A stretch of 64,000 nucleotides of DNA from Gracilibacillus salitolerans (GTDB lineage Bacteria > Bacillota > Bacilli > Bacillales > Amphibacillaceae): positions 1,798,001 through 1,862,000 of the forward strand of contig NZ_CP045915.1 of the NCBI RefSeq assembly GCF_009650095.1. Reading direction: 5' to 3'. The position numbers and the translations under genes were made by a program. The stretch's first letter is position 1. Each line of letters starts with the position of its first letter. Of the stretch, positions 11,201 through 18,685 are shown piece by piece. The notes under the pieces were generated by a model, which saw nothing but the letters and a program-made list of their open reading frames with translations, did no database searches and was not told the origin of the DNA.

Positions 11201-12156
11201 CAGAAGATAATTTTTCTTTTACAGGCTTCTCGTTAGATGCAACTATTTTTGAGCATAATGGTAAGAATTATTATATATGGGCCCAGAAAGTCAACAATGC
11301 CTCTAACTTATATATGGCGGAAATGGAAAACGGTTATACGATAAAAGGAGAGCCAATGCTTTTATCTACACCGGATTATGCATGGGAACGAATTGGTTTT
11401 TGGGTGAATGAAGGCGCTGACGTGATCAAGCGTAACGGGAAAATTTTCGTTTCGTATTCGGCAAGTGCGACAGATGGTAATTATAAAATCGGGCTCTTAA
11501 CAGCAGATGAAGACAGTGATATTATGGATCCGGCTTCTTGGACTAAATCTCCAGAGCCTGTGATGGAAAGTAATGAAGTAACCGGTCAATATGGTCCAGG
11601 TCACAGCACCTTTACCATAGCAGAAGACGGGGAAACGGATATTTTAGTCTACCATGCTCGTTCTTATAAAGAAATTGAAGGGGATCCATTATATGATCCA
11701 AATCGTCATACTCGAGTAAAAGTATTGAATTGGAAAGAAGATGGTACACCGGATTTTGGTGTTCCGAATGGAGATGGTTTAGTTAACGGTCCAGCTGTAG
11801 AGGTAAATGCAACAGTAGAAGTGAAAGAAGCGACAAGCTTTAATGTGAGTCAACAGTTTAGTCATGACCAATTAATAGCAAATGAAACACTAACAAGCCA
11901 ACTAACTATTGAAAACAAGTCGGAAACAGATGAAACGGTAACTGCGATTATTGCACTCTATAATCAGGATAAACAAATGGTGGATTGGAAGGAAGAACCA
12001 ATCACGATTAAAGCAGGCGAAGAAGAATCAACAGAAATCAGCCTTGATCTACCTGATGGTGTAACTGATCATCTGGTTAAAGTCATGGTTTGGCGTGGGG
12101 AAGGGATCAATAATACATCCATGCAGCCAATTTCACAAGATTATTCATTAGAATAA
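8284..12156 (+). CDS. Secreted multidomain GH43 glycosidase, two LamG domains, no anchor
   Basis: Very large exported GH43 protein (1290 residues). Start overlaps the upstream stop (ATGA). Signal peptide about residues 1-35. Visible order: LamG 1 (about 38-250), two Big_4-type Ig-like domains (repeats of 'LPxxVTVxYxDGT..V.W'), LamG 2 (about 415-625, clearly duplicated from LamG 1), an atrophied Ig-like domain, two more Big_4-like repeats, then a C-terminal GH43 (about 860-1170) with Asp about 863 (RADPN), Asp about 984 (SLDAT) and Glu about 1041 (NEGAD), and a final Ig-like beta domain. The catalytic domain is of the 'NPLIEQRADPNIYKH' arabinofuranosidase type. Unlike genes 1-3 it ends without an LPxTA signal, so it is predicted to be released or bound only by its modules. 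Confidence 0.92.
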   Translation: MSERLKKITLLLMIITLVISPFPVTDLSSVKAEELQLEDGLLLHYDFENASGNVIEDKSGNNHDGELINDATFIEDEKGGALSLDGDQDYALLPPNLFDGLKDVTISTWVKIENHKDWATIYSLGNFLDSENSDYAINYAAKKADSEEGALELFGPWPFPIVETGPITEGEWVHVATMIQDQELHHYINGIHQGSVEIGVNAGDINIEENRFIGFHAMPHEQEEGKGLDGLVSDFRMYDRALSLVELRSLADFDFDIHAVDEVNVNTEAGSIPVLPDNVTVHYPDGTSDAALVTWDEINPDDYQTPGVITIEGTVAGTELKAIANVTVVADKTIEEKESVVVYTHQGEQPDLPEQITVTYENNSDEQLAVEWEEITSEQLAQTGIHFTVEGMIPEIAETVTATVYVTADVEADFISWYSFDQSQNNTVIDISGNEQHATLANDATLIDSDKGGAVDLDGDRDHVRMPTGLFESADNITISSWVKVDTAKDWATLYALGNWDQGNTINFALKQAGTDEGMLELFRPGQSFYQLATEPIAENNWTHVATVIKDQQLTHYINGVSQGTIDIEMDASDIEVNESRYIGFHAMEHEQVEGKGLDGQVADFRIYNDGLSEQELQKVLNESLTDQEAVERAMAMFELGDTSEVIADIDLPNSIGNGVEITWESSHSEIINASGEVVRPEQGEQDTVVTLTATFTRGDSSQTKSFEITVLADNIKLVDEISVITPPHHPAALPDKVEVTYFDGSSGTQKVDWENINSDELSEAQSPYTVNGVVYGTDIPAKAVIHVAELDYVEEMHVETEVSVKPDLPTTGTAHYTNGMSNEIAVDWNDIDPNQYTETGSFTIKGNAATYTYTNPLIEQRADPNIYKHTDGYYYFTASVPEYNRIIMRRAKTLEGLATAEEKVVWEAHESGDQAAHIWAPEIHYVDNKWYIHYAAGASDDIWRIRPYALENTSSNPMEGKWEEKGIIQKSSEDNFSFTGFSLDATIFEHNGKNYYIWAQKVNNASNLYMAEMENGYTIKGEPMLLSTPDYAWERIGFWVNEGADVIKRNGKIFVSYSASATDGNYKIGLLTADEDSDIMDPASWTKSPEPVMESNEVTGQYGPGHSTFTIAEDGETDILVYHARSYKEIEGDPLYDPNRHTRVKVLNWKEDGTPDFGVPNGDGLVNGPAVEVNATVEVKEATSFNVSQQFSHDQLIANETLTSQLTIENKSETDETVTAIIALYNQDKQMVDWKEEPITIKAGEEESTEISLDLPDGVTDHLVKVMVWRGEGINNTSMQPISQDYSLE

Positions 12157-12163
12157 GTCAAAA

Positions 12164-12287
12164 AAGGGACTGTCCCATAAAGTCAGCTGACGTACTACGG
12201 TTCAAAAACTGGCATATACGCGACTACGCAGTATATGCCAGATCCGTATTAGTTAGCTGATAAACGGGACAGTTTCTATTTTTTTGT
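12164..12287. repeat. Nested palindromic element after the GH43 operon
   Basis: Concentric inverted repeats: outer arms (A)CTGTCCC near 12169-12176 and GGGACAGT near 12266-12273 plus flanking AGCTGA/TCAGCT complements, inner perfect arms CTGGCATATAC (12209-12219) and GTATATGCCAG (12231-12241). A T-rich tract follows the outer right arm, so transcription from the GH43 operon would meet a large terminator-like hairpin. The size and nested symmetry also fit a small MITE-like repeat. Confidence 0.65.
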
Positions 12288-12359
12288 ATTAAAATTGTGA
12301 TCAAAATAGATAAACAGCGTCATGTAGTGCTCTTTTGGAGTTGAGTGTAAAGTTCGTTA

Positions 12360-12806
12360 CAGCGGAAAAATACTGTCTTTTACCCAAGGCACAAGTACAA
12401 CATCTACTCAAGCTAAAATCGCTTTCGTAGTGTTTTCTATGCCGTCGGGGGAACGCTTCAGCCTCCTCGCGAGCAAAGAACGCTCACTGGGGGTCTTAGA
12501 CTGTTCCTTTTCGAAGAGCAGGACGGTCAAGTGTACAGGACGTGACCGCTTTTAGTCGACCTACAGGAGTGTCGCATTTTTCCGCAACTTAGAGTAGTTT
12601 TCTGGTCACGTAAGTCGAAATCCATAGAATATAATTCCATGAGTTTTATTCTTCCAATAATCAGAGAAAATCACTACAAGCGCAGGCAGAATACGAAGAC
12701 TCCTGTGGGAACAGCGCGAGCTGAAGACCCCGCAGAAAAGCGTATTTTGCTTTTTGAGGAGGCTGAAGCCGTGCCCACGGAAAGCGAAGTATTCTGCCGG
12801 AGCGTA
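12360..12806. repeat. Inverted pair of a structured intergenic repeat; no gene seen in 12288-12909
   Basis: Two diverged copies in opposite orientation. The minus copy lies about 12360-12590, the plus copy about 12680-12806. Both share, in order, ACTCCTGTxGG, GGAACAG, AAGACCCC, GCGT...TTTGCT and GAGGAGGCTGAAGC; the minus copy carries an extra stretch of roughly 70 bases in its middle. The open frame over this region is explained by the repeat and is not called. The element resembles structured repeats I associate with Bacillaceae intergenic regions, but I cannot name it. Confidence 0.6.
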
Positions 12807-12909
12807 TTCAAACCACTGATCAAAAATCAAGGTGGGAGGAAGTTTTCGCTATGTCCCAGTTATTATCTATTGCGAATCAGTTAAACGGAGCAGGGGCGGA
12901 CATTTTTAC

Positions 12910-13638
12910 TCAACCAATCACTTTCCGAATGGCTTGAACTAAGCTCAATGCTTCTTCTGTATCTCCATGCACGCAAATTGTATCAGCTTTGATAGGGATT
13001 TTCTCCCCATTAACAGTAGTAACCTTACCATACGTGACCATTTCTTCTACCTGTTGAATAACTTGGGTCGTGTCGTGAATGACTGCATCAGGTTCGCTTC
13101 TAGGTGTTAAGCTGCCGTCTGGCTGATAGGTTCTGTCAGCGAATACTTCATTAGCCACTTGTAATCCTTTTTCTTCCCCAGCATTAATTAACTCACTATG
13201 AGCAAGACCAACTAATACCAAATTCGGATCGACATCATTTACCGCTTGTGCAATAGCGTCTGCAAGCACACGGTTTTTGCAGGCCATATTATATAAAGCA
13301 CCATGCGGTTTAACGTGAGCTAAGCGCAAATTATGTATTGTTACAAATCCTTGTAATGCGCCTAACTGATAAACAACCAAATCATAGGCATGTTCCGGCA
13401 GTATATCGATATTTCTCCTGCCGAATCCTTGTAAATCCTGGAATCCGGGGTGTGCTCCGATGTTAACCTGATATTTCTTGGCCAACTTTACAGTTTTATT
13501 CATCGTATGTGGGTCACCGGCATGAAAGCCACAAGCAATGTTCACCGCATCAACTAATGGAATGATTGCCCCATCATTACCTATTCGGTACGTACCAAAG
13601 CTTTCTCCTAAGTCACAATTCAACATTATTCCTGCCAT
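12910..13638 (-). CDS. pxpA: 5-oxoprolinase subunit PxpA (LamB/YcsF family)
   Basis: Subunit A of the ATP-dependent bacterial 5-oxoprolinase, which with PxpB and PxpC opens 5-oxoproline (pyroglutamate) to glutamate. The 242-residue protein shows the family opening [26 protein letters not shown] and [16 protein letters not shown], and near the end the typical CVHGD motif. It is last in a minus-strand operon pxpB-pxpC-pxpA, overlapping pxpC by 13 bases. In a salt-adapted cell the complex could recycle pyroglutamate that forms from the abundant solute glutamate/glutamine; that link is inference. No clear terminator follows. Confidence 0.95.
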   Translation of the reverse strand: MAGIMLNCDLGESFGTYRIGNDGAIIPLVDAVNIACGFHAGDPHTMNKTVKLAKKYQVNIGAHPGFQDLQGFGRRNIDILPEHAYDLVVYQLGALQGFVTIHNLRLAHVKPHGALYNMACKNRVLADAIAQAVNDVDPNLVLVGLAHSELINAGEEKGLQVANEVFADRTYQPDGSLTPRSEPDAVIHDTTQVIQQVEEMVTYGKVTTVNGEKIPIKADTICVHGDTEEALSLVQAIRKVIG

Positions 13639-14597
13639 AGCTTAACCCCTCCCCATTTCTCCTGAACAAAGCGCTGAATAGTTCGTATTAACCTCTCTCG
13701 GCTTGCTAAAAGGGTAATCGCTTCATCGACGGTTATCTTTGGGAATCTAAAAGGTTGTCCAGGTCTTAATTGGCTGACTTTACTCAAATCGACTCGTGCA
13801 ATTTGTCCGATTTTAGGATAGCCGCCTGTTGGTTGACCATCTGCCATTAAAATAATTGGCTGTCCATTCGGTGGTACTTGAATTGAACCAAATGATGTTG
13901 CCTCGGTTAAAAGCTGTTCTTCTTTCCTTTTTTGAATCGGGGTTCCCTCCAAACGGTATCCCATACGATTTGACCTGGTGGAAGCGATCCATTCCGTTTG
14001 TTCAAATGTATCAGTCTCAAACCAATCATACTGGGCACCTTCGATGTATCGTATTGCTTTTACAGGTTGTTCAATATAGCCAAAAAGGGCGGGAGTGATG
14101 CCCCAATTCAGCTGGTTGTCCGTATAATAGGAATGAGCGAAGGCAATGGTGTCACCAACAGAAAGCTTTCTTCCTAACAATCCCTCTACATTCGCTCTCA
14201 CAATCGTACTGCGACTTCCAAGAATTTCTGGTAGATCAATTCCACCTTTAATGGCCATATATCCAAATCCACCAGTTTTTACAGTACGAAACTGTAAGAT
14301 ATCGTCCTTTTTTACTTGGATAGGTTGGACAAGCGGAACTGGCTGTTCATTTAAATTAGCGGACATATTTCCACCAGTTATAGCGATAATTGCATTCTGA
14401 TGGAATTTGATTGTTGGACCAATAAAGCTCATCTCTATTACTGCTTCAACCGTATCATTACCAACGAGAATATTAGCCATTCTAGCAGCGAACTCATCCA
14501 TCGGACCACTGACTGGAAACCCATATGACTGAAAACCTAAACGTCCTTGATCTTGGATGGTGGTGTGTAATCCTTCTTCTATTATTTCAATTGCCAT
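13626..14597 (-). CDS. pxpC: 5-oxoprolinase subunit PxpC (biotin-dependent carboxyltransferase family)
   Basis: Subunit C of 5-oxoprolinase, formerly KipA/allophanate hydrolase subunit 2-like. Diagnostic motifs are [23 protein letters not shown] near the N terminus (positions about 12-34), [12 protein letters not shown], and [20 protein letters not shown] near residue 270. Length 323 is normal. It overlaps pxpB by 11 bases and pxpA by 13, indicating coupled translation of the three subunits. Identification is secure from the motifs and the gene order. Confidence 0.95.
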   Translation of the reverse strand: MAIEIIEEGLHTTIQDQGRLGFQSYGFPVSGPMDEFAARMANILVGNDTVEAVIEMSFIGPTIKFHQNAIIAITGGNMSANLNEQPVPLVQPIQVKKDDILQFRTVKTGGFGYMAIKGGIDLPEILGSRSTIVRANVEGLLGRKLSVGDTIAFAHSYYTDNQLNWGITPALFGYIEQPVKAIRYIEGAQYDWFETDTFEQTEWIASTRSNRMGYRLEGTPIQKRKEEQLLTEATSFGSIQVPPNGQPIILMADGQPTGGYPKIGQIARVDLSKVSQLRPGQPFRFPKITVDEAITLLASRERLIRTIQRFVQEKWGGVKLWQE

Positions 14598-15267
14598 ATT
14601 TTATACGCTCCTCTTTCTGAAGCTGTTCATATTCTATTTTGTTGATTGGATAAAATTTAATCTGGTCACCTGGTGCAAATAGTGTTGGTCCGTCATCGTT
14701 TAATGGTAATAAATGAATGGGTGTGCGCCCAATGATTTGCCATCCCCCTGGAGAAGTGCTTGGGTAAATCCCCGTTTGGCCTCCAGCAATGCCAACAGAT
14801 CCTTTCGGTATTTCCAATCTTGGATTGTCTTTCCTCGGTGTAGTAAGCTCCTGGTCCATTCCCGTTAAAAAAGGGAATCCCGGTGAAAATCCTAAAAATG
14901 AAACGTTATAAGTAGGCGTGGTATGTAAATCAATGACTTTTTGTAAAGAAAGTTGACGTTTTTTCATTACATGTTCGATATCCATTCCATACGCATTGTC
15001 ATAACAGACCGGGATGTGATGCAATGTACTATCTAGATGGTTTGCTTGTATTTGTTCGCTGGCAGCAGTTATTATTCTGATCATTTCTTGGTGCGTAACT
15101 CGCAATGGATCGAAATATACGGTTATGGTACAGTATCCAATTACTGTTTCAAAAATGAACGATCGATTGTCCAAATGTTGCTTGAAAGCAATTAAATATG
15201 GAGATAAATCAGGAGTATAAGGTAATGTCATCATAATAGCATTTTCCGAAATAGATTGAAGACGCAT
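14587..15267 (-). CDS. pxpB: 5-oxoprolinase subunit PxpB (KipI family)
   Basis: Subunit B of 5-oxoprolinase (KipI/allophanate hydrolase subunit 1 family). The conserved blocks are FLGFSPGFPFLTGMD, TPRKDNPRLEIPKGSVGIAGGQ and STSPGGWQIIGRTP. A TTG three codons upstream would sit right against the AGAAGG ribosome site, so ATG 15267, nine bases from that site, is chosen. First gene of the minus-strand pxpBCA operon; the divergent chemoreceptor gene starts about 245 bases away, and both promoters must lie in that gap. Confidence 0.93.
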   Translation of the reverse strand: MRLQSISENAIMMTLPYTPDLSPYLIAFKQHLDNRSFIFETVIGYCTITVYFDPLRVTHQEMIRIITAASEQIQANHLDSTLHHIPVCYDNAYGMDIEHVMKKRQLSLQKVIDLHTTPTYNVSFLGFSPGFPFLTGMDQELTTPRKDNPRLEIPKGSVGIAGGQTGIYPSTSPGGWQIIGRTPIHLLPLNDDGPTLFAPGDQIKFYPINKIEYEQLQKEERIKYGN

Positions 15268-15439
15268 CTTCAGCAACCTTCTTTCTTTTCATATTCTATT
15301 AACTATATTGTAACGAAGTTCATGGATACAAGAAAATAATAACGCCTCATTATCATTGAGCAGTCAGATCCAGAACAAGGCATAACAGGACTTTTCTATT
15401 TTAATAGGTTAAAAGTAATAGTAATGTATACGCTTTCGT

Positions 15440-15462
15440 GATAAAATAGACTCATATAATAT
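15440..15462 (+). promoter_or_regulatory. Putative promoter core shared by both chemoreceptor genes
   Basis: The stretch TCGTGATAAAATAGACTCAT here and TCATGTTAAAATAGTCTCAT at about 18622-18641 before the second receptor match at all but three positions and both precede the receptor start by 55-75 bases. TAAAAT could be a -10 box. I see no sigma-D consensus (TAAA-N15-GCCGATAT) at either gene, and no good -35. Confidence 0.4.
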
Positions 15463-15512
15463 TATTATAAATCATAATGAAACATTACAAGCTGAGAAAC
15501 GAGGGAATGCAT

Positions 15513-17237
15513 GTGAAGTCTTTTATGAGAAAAATGACACTATCCAATTTTAGAAATGTGAAAGTCGGAACCAAATATGGCATTATATTATCGATTGTAT
15601 TAGCACTATTTTTAATCTCAACAGCCATTGTTTGGTACTTTTTGCAAAATGTTGAATCCGAAATTGAAGCGATGGAAAGAAGAGGGGAACGATCGGTAAA
15701 TGTAACCGAAATGGGATCCCTGCTTCGAGCTAAAAGTATTACTATTTTTCAATATATAGACAACGCATCTACTGAAATAGATGAGGAATACAATGCTCGA
15801 AAAGAACAATTTGAAGAATTACAGGAACAATTGGAACCTAGTATGAATACACAAGCAGAAATGGCTTTATTTCAACAATTGAGTGACCTGGATGATCAAC
15901 TGAATCGAAAATTTAATGAAGTTATCGGATACATGAGGCAAGATGAAACAGAAATTGCAACCAATACAGCCAATGAGGCGAATCAAATAGCTGCAGAAGC
16001 GGTACAAGCGTTAGATCAGTTGAAGACAATGGTAAATGAACAACGAATATTAGCTGCTAAAAATGCTAAATCAAGTCAAATATTCGCAATTAGTGTATTG
16101 GCAGGCTCGATTGCTGTTTCGCTTATTATTAGTGTTGTTCTGATTACAGTAATTAATCGCAAATTATCCAGAAATTTAAATAGGGTAGTAGATTTTAGTA
16201 ACCAAATTGCAGATGGTAATTTATTAGTTGAAAATATTGACTATCAAAGTAAGGATGAAATAGGTCAATTAGCAAAAGCAATGAATACGATGAGTGCCAG
16301 CTTACGTACAATTATTAAGAGAGTAACAGATGTTTCCAATACAGTAAGTGCTCAAAGTGAACAATTAAATAACTCAGCCAATGAGGTGAAATCCGGAACA
16401 GAGCAAATTGCTACCACAATGGGAGAATTGGCAAATGGAACAGAAACACAAGCAACCCATGCCGGAGATGTTGCGGCTAAGATGAGTGACTTTTCCAAAA
16501 AGGTACTAGAAGCGAATGAAAATGGTGGTAAAATCGAATTAGCGTCTACAAATGTTTTGGACATGACGGAAAATGGCAGTGAAATGATGTCTTCTTCTGT
16601 AACACAAATGGAACGCGTCCATACGATTGTAAAAGATGCAGTTGGCATGGTGCAAGGATTAGATGGTCAAACAAAAGAAATATCAAAGCTGGTGGCTGTG
16701 ATCAAAGATATCGCGGAACAAACCAATCTATTAGCATTAAACGCTGCGATTGAATCAGCACGAGCAGGTGAACATGGAAAAGGGTTTGCAGTCGTAGCAG
16801 ATGAAGTAAGAAAGTTAGCAGAACAAGTCGGTGAATCTGTTACAGATATCACAGGGATTGTCACGAACATTCAGAGTGAATCGACGAATGTTTCCCAATC
16901 ATTAGAAGAAGGCTATAGTGAGGTAGAAGCTGGATCTAAGCAGATTAAGCAAACAGGGGAGACGTTTGATCAGATTAATCATGCGGTAACGAATATGGTG
17001 GCAAGTATCCGAACGGTAACATCTAACTTATCAGAAATGACAACAAGTAGTGAAAAAATTAATTCTTCTGTTGAGGAAATTGCATCGATTTCTGAAGAAT
17101 CGGCGGCTGGTGTCGAGCAAACATCAGCATCTGCTCAACAAGCAAGTAGCTCGATGGAAGAAGTATCTTCTAATTCTAATGAACTAGAAAAACTTGCAGA
17201 AGAACTGAATGGGTTAGTAAGACAATTTAAGATATAA
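15513..17237 (+). CDS. Methyl-accepting chemotaxis protein 1
   Basis: Transmembrane chemoreceptor signalling to CheA/CheW. I use GTG 15513, seven bases after GAGGG; the ATG at 15507 is one base from that site and the ATG at 15477 has none. Layout: short cytoplasmic N terminus, membrane helix about 21-43, four-helix-bundle type extracellular domain (about 44-185), second membrane helix about 187-212, HAMP, then a long coiled-coil methylation and signalling domain with the hallmark tip [31 protein letters not shown]. No recognisable ligand pocket (no Cache domain). Nearly identical in its signalling half to the second receptor downstream, so the two are recent paralogues. Its terminator is split by an IS element. 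Confidence 0.95.
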   Translation: MKSFMRKMTLSNFRNVKVGTKYGIILSIVLALFLISTAIVWYFLQNVESEIEAMERRGERSVNVTEMGSLLRAKSITIFQYIDNASTEIDEEYNARKEQFEELQEQLEPSMNTQAEMALFQQLSDLDDQLNRKFNEVIGYMRQDETEIATNTANEANQIAAEAVQALDQLKTMVNEQRILAAKNAKSSQIFAISVLAGSIAVSLIISVVLITVINRKLSRNLNRVVDFSNQIADGNLLVENIDYQSKDEIGQLAKAMNTMSASLRTIIKRVTDVSNTVSAQSEQLNNSANEVKSGTEQIATTMGELANGTETQATHAGDVAAKMSDFSKKVLEANENGGKIELASTNVLDMTENGSEMMSSSVTQMERVHTIVKDAVGMVQGLDGQTKEISKLVAVIKDIAEQTNLLALNAAIESARAGEHGKGFAVVADEVRKLAEQVGESVTDITGIVTNIQSESTNVSQSLEEGYSEVEAGSKQIKQTGETFDQINHAVTNMVASIRTVTSNLSEMTTSSEKINSSVEEIASISEESAAGVEQTSASAQQASSSMEEVSSNSNELEKLAEELNGLVRQFKI

Positions 17238-17293
17238 AATAAAAAAACTCCCAAGGATGAACTGACCTAGTAATATGAGACAAGAAAAAGCAC

Positions 17294-18173
17294 CTAGGCT
17301 GCCTTTGCCCTGAATTGAACAGGAGAAAGGCAGTTTAATTTTGAAAATGGTCGTATATAGTTGTAATAATACATGTACAATTCCACTTTTTCTAGTACAA
17401 TGGAATTTGTAAGACGCATCTTTTGATGTGTGTAGAATTCTTCCGACTTTATGGTGGAGTGGAAGGATTCAATGACGGCATTATCAAAGCAATTACCTTT
17501 CCGGGACATGCTTGTGATAATGCCTTTTTCTTCAGCTAATTCTTGAAAAGCGTAGGATGTGTATTGAGCCCTTGATCACTATGAAGAATTAATCCCTTTG
17601 TTTCACGTCCATTACAAGCTGCTTTCAGTGTTTCTAGCACTAATTCTTCTTCTTGGTTATGACTCACTCGATAAGCGACAATTTCGTTATTATACAAATC
17701 CATAATGGTTGATAAATACATCATTGATTCCCCAAAAGGCAAGTAAGTAATATCAGTAACCCACTTTTGATTTGGTCTATCTGCCTTGAAATTTTGTTCC
17801 AATAAATTAGGAACGACGCATTTACTTTCACCGGCGATGTTCGATTTTCTCTTTGGTTTTACCCGACATTGGATTTTATATTTTTGCATGATCCTTTGTG
17901 CAGTAAGTCTGTTCACAGAAATGTTGTGTTCCTCTTTAAGTAACTTTTTAACCATTCGGTGTCCTACTCTGTAATGTAGGGATTTACAAATATCAATAAT
18001 AAGTTGTTCTAGTTCTGTTGGCTCCACGACTTTTGAGCCCAACGATAGTAAGTGGACCTAGGAACTCTGATACAATCACAAATCATCGATACAGTATAAA
18101 CTTCCTTTAACGACTCTACTAGTTCTATAACTATCTCTGGTACCAACTCCTTTCGATTTCCTGGTACTTTTTT
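17294..18173 (-). pseudogene. IS3-family transposase OrfB, two frameshifts
   Basis: DDE integrase-type transposase broken into pieces. After the programmed frameshift at the A6G run the frame reads on through VPRSTYYRW and then stops near 18010; the match continues in another frame from about 18042 (ELEQLIIDICKSLHYRVGHRMVKK, WVTDITYLPFGE with the first catalytic Asp) to HSDQG (second Asp), where one base appears missing near 17567; the rest resumes in a third frame (MSRKGNCFDNAVIESFHS with the catalytic Glu) to 17294. All three catalytic residues are still encoded but not in one frame. The lesions suggest the insertion is not very recent, though its GGA duplication is intact. Confidence 0.88.
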
Positions 18174-18454
18174 AAGATTTCATTTTGGATTTCTAGATGT
18201 CTGATTTGCCTTTTTAACTGATCTACTTCGTTTAGTTCTTCAGGCCCTTTTCCAAAGGAATATTGTTTACCGATGGGTTGTGACAACCGATGTTCTTCTC
18301 CATCTCGAAACCATTTCATCCATCTTTTAATTTGACTTACGCTACGGATTCCAAACTTTTTCATAATCTGTTTATTTGTATATTTTTTAGACAACTTCAT
18401 TTCAATGACTCTACGTTTCACTTCTTCAGAATAAACATTTTTCTTTTCCCCCAT
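18131..18454 (-). CDS. IS3-family transposase OrfA
   Basis: Helix-turn-helix DNA-binding subunit of the insertion element, 107 residues and intact. The N-terminal part (YSEEVKRRVIEMKLSKKYTN...FGIRSVSQIKRWM) is the Tnp_1/HTH_29-type domain that recognises the terminal repeats, and the C-terminal part (ELNEVDQLKRQIRHLEIQNEILKK) is the leucine-zipper-like coiled coil seen in IS150-group OrfA proteins. Near its end the A6G heptamer lets ribosomes slip into orfB to make the OrfAB transposase; that product is here destroyed by later frameshifts, leaving only OrfA, which in this family can repress transposition. Confidence 0.88.
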   Translation of the reverse strand: MGEKKNVYSEEVKRRVIEMKLSKKYTNKQIMKKFGIRSVSQIKRWMKWFRDGEEHRLSQPIGKQYSFGKGPEELNEVDQLKRQIRHLEIQNEILKKYQEIERSWYQR

Positions 18455-18621
18455 GAGAAAAGCACCTCCTAAAAGTCGTTAATTTTTATATACGACTCTG
18501 GGGGTGCTTTTTCCTCTGTCTCATTTAATTAGGTCTCCTCAGGATTGGGGGTTTTTTAAGTTTGTCAACATAAAAACAAGGGCAAAAGTACCGCAAAATA
18601 ACTATAGAAATATGCTAATAG

Positions 18622-18641
18622 TCATGTTAAAATAGTCTCAT
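18622..18641 (+). promoter_or_regulatory. Putative promoter core of chemoreceptor 2
   Basis: Counterpart of the conserved 20-base block upstream of receptor 1 (TCATGTTAAAATAGTCTCAT). TAAAAT at 18628-18633 may be the -10 box, about 58 bases before the start codon. Low certainty because the -35 is unclear. Confidence 0.4.
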
Positions 18642-18685
18642 GTTATTATTTAACATCAAGTTTTATCATCAATGGGAGGATAAGA

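Larger units (their letters stand above)
17258..18541 (-). mobile_element. IS3-family insertion sequence (IS150-like layout), decayed
   Basis: About 1284 bp. Imperfect terminal inverted repeats begin TGA: left TGAACTGACCTAGTAATATG... , right (reverse complement) TGAGGAGACCTAATTAAATG..., both continuing GAGACA and AAAAAGCACC. A 3-bp GGA repeat flanks it (17255-17257 and 18542-18544), the size expected for this family. It carries orfA and orfB on the minus strand with an A6G slippery run (about 18167-18173) for programmed -1 frameshifting. Two extra frameshifts in orfB mean this copy is probably not autonomous. Confidence 0.88.
17242..18557 (+). terminator. Chemoreceptor 1 terminator, split by an insertion element
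   Basis: Left arm AAAAAACTCCCAA (17242-17254) and right arm TTGGGGGTTTTTT (18545-18557) would form a classic terminator with loop GGA. The IS3-like element sits between them with GGA on both sides. Removing it restores a continuous stem-loop with a T tail like the terminator of the second receptor gene. The arms are now about 1.3 kb apart, so the signal is presumably inactive. Confidence 0.8.

Noticed and set aside
12639..12884. Open frames on both strands in the gap after the GH43 operon
   Set aside because: They lie in the structured inverted repeat, have no ribosome site and no recognisable protein pattern.
15425..15440. Second CcpA cre-like sequence before chemoreceptor 1
   Set aside because: TGTATACGCTTTCG misses two fixed consensus positions.
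15477..15512. Earlier starts ATG 15477 and ATG 15507 for chemoreceptor 1
   Set aside because: No ribosome site before the first and only one base of spacing for the second; GTG 15513 fits the GAGGG site.
17294..18042. Two separate intact genes for the IS fragments
   Set aside because: Both are pieces of one OrfB split by frameshifts; the DDE residues are spread over the pieces.
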